Assembly: GCA_014191195.1 (NCBI GenBank)
Contig: BJGZ01000013.1
Span: 24,492-74,688 of the forward strand
Source of the DNA: Chlorobiota bacterium
GTDB taxonomy: Bacteria; Bacteroidota; Ignavibacteria; Kapaibacteriales; UBA961
Direction: 5' to 3'
Length of the DNA: 50,197 nucleotides
A program made the translations under genes and the position numbers. The notes under the pieces were generated by a model. The model searched no databases. It was not told the DNA's origin and saw only the letters and a list, made by a program, of their open reading frames with translations. Below, piece after piece: positions 45,303-50,197 of this stretch (positions are counted from its first letter, which is position 1; the number at the start of each line of letters is the position of its first letter).

Positions 45303-45995
45303 TTATTCAGCGGATTCTTCTTTTTGCTCTTCTGAAGAAGTTTCCTCTTGTGGAATGTCTTCAGCTAAAGATTCTTCGACGGCTGTATCTACTTCTTCTA
45401 CAATTGTATCGGTATATATTACATCCACTTCTGCAATATCTTCTTTTACTTCTTCTGCAATAATTGGTGCTACTGCGCTTGTAATAATTGCAGACTTTGT
45501 AGTAGCTTTCACTGGCCTAGCAGATTGTTTTTTCTTCAATCTTATAACACCATCTTGTGGAAGTGCAAAATCTACTAATTCAATAATAGCTTCTTTACCG
45601 CCATCACCACGACGTGGCCCAAGCTTAATAATACGTGTATATCCACCATCACGGGTTAAAACAGCGGGTGCTATTGTGTCAAATAGTTCCTGAAGTACTG
45701 CCTTATTTTTGATAAAGCGTCCAACTTGACGGCGTTGATTAAAGTCTGTTGTTGACTTAATTACTTCACCATTCTTATTAGGACGTGAATTTGGAAGAAT
45801 ACCATTTTGCTCATTGCGAAGTGCAATTCTGGCTCTTGTAATAAGTGCTTCTGCAAATGGACGTAATTCTTTTGCTTTTGCTTCTGTAGTTACAATCTTT
45901 TTATGAAGAAATAAATCAGTAGCCATATTGCACATAAGGGCTTTCTTGTGGCTCCATGTACGGCCAAGTTTCCTTCCAACTCTACGATGAATCAT
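45303..45995 (-). CDS. rplQ: 50S ribosomal protein L17 with long acidic tail
   Basis: 230 residues; L17 is usually 115-130. Residues 1-145 are standard (MIHRRVGRKLGRTWSHKKAL; 'GGYTRIIKLGPRRGD'; 'IIELVD'). The last 80 or so switch to an Ala/Val linker and then a Glu/Asp/Ser tail (EEVKEDIAEVDV, EETSSEEQKEESAE) that is probably disordered. Longer L17 proteins with charged tails are known in Bacteroidota, so this is likely genuine. It is the last gene of the operon, 31 bp after rpoA. Confidence 0.95.
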   Translation of the reverse strand: MIHRRVGRKLGRTWSHKKALMCNMATDLFLHKKIVTTEAKAKELRPFAEALITRARIALRNEQNGILPNSRPNKNGEVIKSTTDFNQRRQVGRFIKNKAVLQELFDTIAPAVLTRDGGYTRIIKLGPRRGDGGKEAIIELVDFALPQDGVIRLKKKQSARPVKATTKSAIITSAVAPIIAEEVKEDIAEVDVIYTDTIVEEVDTAVEESLAEDIPQEETSSEEQKEESAE

Positions 45996-46026
45996 TGTTA
46001 TTTCTCTCTATTCAAATCTAGATGAT

Positions 46027-47043
46027 TTATGCTTCTGAATCAGCTGTTTTAGCTTCTTCTTTAACATATTTTTCTATGTTCATGCCAAAAACCAAACCAT
46101 GAACACGAACAATTTCCGCTAATTCAGTTAATGATTTACGGCCAAAGTTTCTGAATTTGAGCAAATCTTGCTCATTTAATGATACCAATTCAGCAAGTGA
46201 TTTGATATTTGCAGCCTTCAAGCAATTATGTGCACGAACAGAAAGTTCTAATTCATCTACAGGAGTAAATAGAATTCTTCTCATACGTGATTTTTCAGCT
46301 TCTTTTGCTTCTTCTTCAACTACTTCTTGAGCTTCTTGTTCACGACGCATTTGTTCAAAGTTTACAAATAACATCAAGTGTTCTTGAAGAATAGCAGCAG
46401 CTTCTTGTATAGATTCTTGTGCTGTTACTGTACCATCTGTATACACATCTAGAGTTAGTTTTTCATAGTCAGTTTTTTGTCCAACACGAAAAGGCTCTAT
46501 TGTATAAACAACATTTTTAATTGGTGTAAAGATTGAATCTATAGGAATCATTCCTAATGGATATTCAGAACTATTATGTTCTTCTCCAGGTATATATCCT
46601 TTTCCACGACCAATTTTAAATTCAACATCAAACTCAGCATCATCAGCCAAAGTAGCAATATACTTTTCAGGTTCCATTACTTCTATATGAGGACATGCTT
46701 CTTGTATATCAGCTGCTGTCCAGATCTTAGGACCTTTAAGCTTTAAGGACATTTTACTATTCTTTTTATCTAAAAGACGAAAACGAACTTCTTTTAGATT
46801 GAGGATAATTTCACACATATCTTCTACAACACCAGGAATTGTTTCAAATTCATGCTGAACATTGCCTAGCTTAACACCAACAATAGCATGGCCTGGAATA
46901 GAAGATAATAATACTCTGCGAAGCGCATTACCTATTGTAACACCATAACCTTCTTCTAGAGGTTGAAGAACATAACGTCCTTTAAAAGCGATGTCAGTTT
47001 CTTCAATATGAACCCTTTCGGGCATTTGCATGGATGTATTCAT
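46027..47043 (-). CDS. rpoA: RNA polymerase alpha subunit
   Basis: 338 residues from ATG 47043. The frame is open 36 codons further, but that part is unlike RpoA, and the usual start is near MNTSMQMPERVHIEE. The N-terminal dimerisation domain has 'GRYVLQPLEEGYGVTIGNALRRVLLSSIPG'; the C-terminal DNA-binding domain (about 265-330) has 'LELSVRAHNCLKAANI' and 'LLKFRNFGRKSLTEL'. It is separated from rpsK by 127 bp, unusually wide because rpsD is missing from between them. Confidence 0.97.
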   Translation of the reverse strand: MNTSMQMPERVHIEETDIAFKGRYVLQPLEEGYGVTIGNALRRVLLSSIPGHAIVGVKLGNVQHEFETIPGVVEDMCEIILNLKEVRFRLLDKKNSKMSLKLKGPKIWTAADIQEACPHIEVMEPEKYIATLADDAEFDVEFKIGRGKGYIPGEEHNSSEYPLGMIPIDSIFTPIKNVVYTIEPFRVGQKTDYEKLTLDVYTDGTVTAQESIQEAAAILQEHLMLFVNFEQMRREQEAQEVVEEEAKEAEKSRMRRILFTPVDELELSVRAHNCLKAANIKSLAELVSLNEQDLLKFRNFGRKSLTELAEIVRVHGLVFGMNIEKYVKEEAKTADSEA

Positions 47044-47061
47044 TTTTTTTCTCTTACTAAT

Positions 47062-47087
47062 AGCGTCGCTGCAAAATAACAGCGGCT
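47062..47087 (-). promoter_or_regulatory. Hairpin in the rpoA leader
   Basis: On the minus strand AGC-CGCTG pairs with CAGCG-AC-GCT (8 bp, two bulged bases) around an 8-base loop, 19 bases before the rpoA ATG. It lies where rpsD normally sits. Function unknown; there is no T tract, so it is not a terminator. Confidence 0.35.
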
Positions 47088-47170
47088 GGGTGAGAGCAAT
47101 TATTTTATTTAAAACAATATCAGAGTTCACAATGCCTGCATTTGAAGGCATCTAAAATATAATCGAATAA

Positions 47171-47557
47171 TTAAACTCTTCTGCGTTTAGGAGGACGGCA
47201 TCCATTATGAGGCAATGGAGTTTTATCCAATATATTCAATATTTCAAGTCCTGCTTGAGATAAAGCTCTGATTGCTGCCTCACGTCCAGAGCCAGGGCCC
47301 CTAACGATAACCTCAACCTTTCTTAATCCCATTTCATGAGCTTCTTTTGCTGCTCTTTCTGCAGAAACTTGAGATGCATAAGGAGTATTCTTTTTGGAAC
47401 CACGGAAGCCATTGCGTCCTGCGGAAGACCAAGTAAGAACATTACCATATGTATCGGTTATAGTAACAATTACATTGTTGAAAGTTGCACGAATAAGTGC
47501 TTTTCCATGTATGTCACTAACCGTTTTTTTCTTAACACGCTTTTTAGCTGCGGCCAT
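47171..47557 (-). CDS. rpsK: 30S ribosomal protein S11
   Basis: 128 residues. Signatures '[18 protein letters not shown]', '[20 protein letters not shown]', '[17 protein letters not shown]', ending in [11 protein letters not shown]. Part of the 30S platform. It lies 30 bp after rpsM. Confidence 0.98.
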   Translation of the reverse strand: MAAAKKRVKKKTVSDIHGKALIRATFNNVIVTITDTYGNVLTWSSAGRNGFRGSKKNTPYASQVSAERAAKEAHEMGLRKVEVIVRGPGSGREAAIRALSQAGLEILNILDKTPLPHNGCRPPKRRRV

Positions 47558-47587
47558 AGTATTCGGTATATGATGTTAACAAACTTA

Positions 47588-47965
47588 TTATTTCCTAGCT
47601 GCTTTTTTCTTGCCTGCTACTGTTTTACGACGACCTTTTCTTGTACGAGAATTGGTACGTGTACGCTGTCCACGTGCAGGAAGACCACGACGATGTCTTA
47701 TGCCTCTATAGCACCCAATATCCATCAATCTTTTGATGTTCAATTGAATTTCAGAACGAAGCTGTCCTTCAACTTTATAATCTGCAATAGCAGAACGTAT
47801 ACGTGCAATTTCTTCATCTGTCCAGGTCATTATTCGCTTTTCAAACTCAATACCTGCTTTGGTAAGAATTCGAGAAGAGGTTTCTTTGCCTACGCCGAAG
47901 ATATACGTAAGCCCAATAATGCCTCGTTTATTTTTTGGCAAATCTATGCCGGCGATACGAGCCAC
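47588..47965 (-). CDS. rpsM: 30S ribosomal protein S13
   Basis: 125 residues. It starts at GTG 47965 (encoding Met in [15 protein letters not shown]) with AAGGAG seven to twelve bases upstream. '[16 protein letters not shown]' and the basic tail are typical of S13. A head protein of the 30S subunit. Confidence 0.97.
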   Translation of the reverse strand: MARIAGIDLPKNKRGIIGLTYIFGVGKETSSRILTKAGIEFEKRIMTWTDEEIARIRSAIADYKVEGQLRSEIQLNIKRLMDIGCYRGIRHRRGLPARGQRTRTNSRTRKGRRKTVAGKKKAARK

Positions 47966-47979
47966 AAGCGTTCTCCTTA

Positions 47980-48096
47980 TTATCCTTGACGTTGCTTAAA
48001 GCGTGGATTTTTCTTGTTGATAATATACACTTTGCCTCTTCGGACAACAATTTTGTCATCCGGGCTGCGTTTTTTTACTGATGCTTGAACTTTCAT
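47980..48096 (-). CDS. rpmJ: 50S ribosomal protein L36, Cys-less form
   Basis: 38 residues: [20 protein letters not shown] at the start and [11 protein letters not shown] at the end. The zinc-ribbon Cys/His of the common form are replaced (Arg-Ser-Pro-Asp-Asp where C-x-x-C begins), as in other Bacteroidota. It lies 9 bp after infA and 14 bp before rpsM. Confidence 0.96.
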   Translation of the reverse strand: MKVQASVKKRSPDDKIVVRRGKVYIINKKNPRFKQRQG

Positions 48097-48105
48097 AGCT
48101 ATTCT

Positions 48106-48324
48106 TTATTTATAGCGGTAAACAATACGGCCTTTTGCAAGATCATAGGGTGATAACTCTACTGTTACCTTATCGCCCTGCAAAATCTTTATAAAATTCA
48201 TTCTCATCTTTCCCGATATATGACACAGTACTTTATGGTTATTTTCTAACTTAACTATAAACTGGGTATTAGGTAATGTTTCATCTATAACACCATCAAT
48301 CCTAATAAGATCTTGTTTCGACAT
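48106..48324 (-). CDS. infA: Translation initiation factor IF-1
   Basis: 72 residues, a single S1-like OB fold: '[20 protein letters not shown]', '[20 protein letters not shown]', '[20 protein letters not shown]'. It binds the 30S A site during initiation. Its start is 4 bp after the map stop. Confidence 0.97.
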   Translation of the reverse strand: MSKQDLIRIDGVIDETLPNTQFIVKLENNHKVLCHISGKMRMNFIKILQGDKVTVELSPYDLAKGRIVYRYK

Positions 48325-48328
48325 TAAG

Positions 48329-49114
48329 TTAATCCATCAAAGTAAGTATTATCGGTTTGCCCTCTTCTACGAGGACAGTATGTTCAAAATGTGCTGATGG
48401 TTTTCTATCGGCTGTTATAACTGTCCAACCATCACTTAATGTTTTAACATTATGTGTACCAATATTAACCATCGGTTCAATTGCTATTGTTTTTCCTCTT
48501 TGCAATTTTGCATTGGGATAGTACGAACGTTGTAACAAAGGTGGTACAAAATTCGGAATAGCAGGATCTTCATGTAATTGTTTGCCTATTCCATGCCCAA
48601 CTAATTGCCTAACTACAGAGAATCCATTATTTTCAACATGTGATTGAACAGCTCTTGCTATATCATAAACTTTATTTCTAGCTATAGCTTGCTGAACTCC
48701 TAGATCTAATGATTCTTGTGTTGTTTTTAATAATCTTTCTATCTCTGCTGAAATAGTGCCAACTGAAAAAGTGTATGCACTATCACCGAAATAACCATTA
48801 TACTGAACGCCACAATCTATAGAAACTATATCACCATCTTCTATCACTCTATCACTTGGTATTCCATGTACAACTTCTTCATTAACTGAAATACAAAGTG
48901 TATGCTTAAAATCTTTTCCGTCTACTTTATAACCTTTAAAAGCTGGTATTGCATTTTGAGTTAAAATGTAATCCTCTGCTATTTTGTCTAAATCAAAAGT
49001 TTTAATGCCTACATTAATACTTTTTCCGACTAGCATTATTGTTTCTGCTACTATTCGACAAGCCTTCTCAATATTTTTTATTGGGCTATCAATATGTAAT
49101 GTTGCAGATTCCAT
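48329..49114 (-). CDS. map: Methionine aminopeptidase, type I
   Basis: 261 residues. The five metal ligands are visible: Asp100 (VSIDCG), Asp111 ([10 protein letters not shown]), His174 ([14 protein letters not shown]), Glu213 (AIEPMV) and Glu244 (AHFEHTVLV). It removes N-terminal Met from new proteins. It lies 5 bp after secY, the usual secY-map-infA order. Confidence 0.97.
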   Translation of the reverse strand: MESATLHIDSPIKNIEKACRIVAETIMLVGKSINVGIKTFDLDKIAEDYILTQNAIPAFKGYKVDGKDFKHTLCISVNEEVVHGIPSDRVIEDGDIVSIDCGVQYNGYFGDSAYTFSVGTISAEIERLLKTTQESLDLGVQQAIARNKVYDIARAVQSHVENNGFSVVRQLVGHGIGKQLHEDPAIPNFVPPLLQRSYYPNAKLQRGKTIAIEPMVNIGTHNVKTLSDGWTVITADRKPSAHFEHTVLVEEGKPIILTLMD

Positions 49115-49119
49115 TTCAA

Positions 49120-50197
49120 CTAAAAACCGCCAGCACCTGAATTTGCTCTACCACGAATTTTACCACTTTTCATAAAACCGTCATAATGACGCATCAATAA
49201 GTACGATTCTACTTGTTGTAATGTATCTAAAGCTACACCTACAACTATAAGCAAACTTGTACCCCCAAAGAATGAGGCAAATGCAGGTTGTACGCGTAAA
49301 ACATTAGAAACAAATGTTGGCATAATTGCTATAAGTGCAAGAAACATAGCGCCAGGCAAAGTTATTCTAGTTAATATATTTTCAATATAGTCTGCTGTTG
49401 GAGCTCCTGGCCTAACACCAGGGATAAATCCACCTTGTTTTTTCATATTATCTGCTACATCTTTTGGATTAAAAGCTACAGCTGTGTAAAAATATGTAAA
49501 AAACACAATTAAAGTAGAATACGTAAGAGCGTAAATATATGATTGTTCCCTAAACAATTGACTCGAGATCCACTGCAAAGAAGTGTTTTCAGGGAAAAAG
49601 CTTAAAATTGTACTCGGAATAAACAATATAGACTGAGCAAAAATGATAGGCATAACACCCGAAGTATTTACTCTTAATGGAATATATTGAGTAGTTCCGC
49701 CATAAACCTTTTTACCAACAACTCTTTTTGCATATTGAACAGGTATTCTTCGTGCTCCCTGGGTAATTAGTACAACACCAGCTATTATAAAAACTAGAAT
49801 TGCAAAAATTATCAAATGGACAAATAGCTGAGGAGTAGAGTTTATATAGTTAATTTCAGCGAATATTGCATCTGGTAGCCTTGCAACTATACCAATAAAG
49901 ATTATAAGTGAAATACCATTCCCTAAACCTCTTTCAGTAATTTGCTCACCAAGCCACATTAAAAATATCGTACCGGATGAAAGCAATATAATGGAAGTAA
50001 ATGTGAACCATGCAACCATATCTGGAGAAACAGCAGAAGCTGCTGATGAACCTGGATTAGCAATTTTGATACTTACACCCCATGCTTGCAAACATGCAAT
50101 AAAAACTGTTAGATATCGTGTGAATTGGGTTATTTTTTTTCTTCCTTCTTCGCCTTCCCTTTGCAATCTTTGTACTTCAGGCATAACTATTCCAGCT
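49120..50197 (-). CDS. secY: Preprotein translocase subunit SecY (N-terminus beyond window)
   Basis: 359 codons are present; the 5' end lies to the right of the window. The in-frame ATG at 50184 is internal: the sequence before it stays open and 'PEVQRLQREGEEGRKKITQFTRY' is the cytosolic loop before TM3. Further marks are 'MWLGEQITERGLGNGISLIIF' and 'KDVADNMKKQGGFIPGVRPG'. About 80-100 residues (TM1-2) are missing. It forms the Sec channel that exports the T9SS cargo and lipoproteins in this window. Stop TAG. Confidence 0.96.
   Translation of the reverse strand, partial: AGIVMPEVQRLQREGEEGRKKITQFTRYLTVFIACLQAWGVSIKIANPGSSAASAVSPDMVAWFTFTSIILLSSGTIFLMWLGEQITERGLGNGISLIIFIGIVARLPDAIFAEINYINSTPQLFVHLIIFAILVFIIAGVVLITQGARRIPVQYAKRVVGKKVYGGTTQYIPLRVNTSGVMPIIFAQSILFIPSTILSFFPENTSLQWISSQLFREQSYIYALTYSTLIVFFTYFYTAVAFNPKDVADNMKKQGGFIPGVRPGAPTADYIENILTRITLPGAMFLALIAIMPTFVSNVLRVQPAFASFFGGTSLLIVVGVALDTLQQVESYLLMRHYDGFMKSGKIRGRANSGAGGF

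Noticed and set aside
47044-47151. 36-codon N-terminal extension of rpoA
   Set aside because: The sequence does not resemble RpoA, and the family start matches ATG 47043. The open frame is chance.
50182-50184. ATG at 50184 as the secY start
   Set aside because: It lies inside the conserved loop before TM3; a real SecY needs two more helices upstream, beyond the window.

Overview
The window is AT-rich bacterial chromosome from the FCB group. Type IX secretion (T9SS) parts and cargo (PorU, PorV, C-terminal sorting domains, a 'NYPNPF' motif), Cys-less ribosomal proteins S4 and L36, and a Bacteroidota-style secY-to-rplQ cluster point to Bacteroidota/Chlorobiota relatives such as Ignavibacteria or Kapabacteria. 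That placement is inference. I see no rRNA, tRNA, CRISPR array, insertion sequence or phage gene.

Layout. (1) 1-11796, minus strand: one giant reading frame of 3932 codons that runs off the left edge. It encodes an exported, extremely repetitive Thr/Asn/Gly/Val/Ala-rich surface protein and carries long direct repeats, the best being 635 bp with no difference seen. A small T9SS cargo gene lies just upstream (11848-12432). (2) 12945-17577, minus: a secreted protein with 26-27-residue 'G(N/D)D-x-Y' repeats plus HEAT repeats, a DUF971 protein and a membrane glycosyltransferase. (3) 17648-22858, minus: porU-porV, the T9SS sortase and its outer-membrane partner. (4) 23282-30184, plus: a LysE-type exporter, a 1555-residue T9SS cargo protein, a Bcp peroxiredoxin, and rpsD standing alone. 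(5) 30256-34342, minus: yicC-gmk-rsmB-like-gmd. (6) 34508-39589: ribD (plus), then on minus a redox lipoprotein, an M1 aminopeptidase, a thioredoxin frame interrupted by TGA and TAA, and a half-size TauE/SafE transporter. (7) 39760-42993, plus: purF-yciH-murC. (8) 42976-50197, minus: kynU, pdxA, then rplQ, rpoA, rpsK, rpsM, rpmJ, infA, map and partial secY, listed left to right (transcribed from secY toward rplQ).

How it fits together. The T9SS genes and their likely clients sit within one 29-kb stretch: PorU would cleave sorting domains of proteins such as those at 11848-12432 and 24215-28882, with PorV as shuttle. The rest is housekeeping: nucleotide, riboflavin, cell-wall, cofactor and translation genes.

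Most worth a second look: (a) the thioredoxin frame at 38796-39122, in which the first active-site Cys codon is TGA (W-TGA-G-P-C) with a bacterial-SECIS-like hairpin at a plausible distance, but which also carries an in-frame TAA at codon 86, so it is either a selenoprotein candidate or a recently broken gene; (b) the giant repeat gene, which is easily missed because it lacks a stop in the window and throws long false frames on the other strand; (c) rpsD displaced from between rpsK and rpoA, with possible leader structures at both places.
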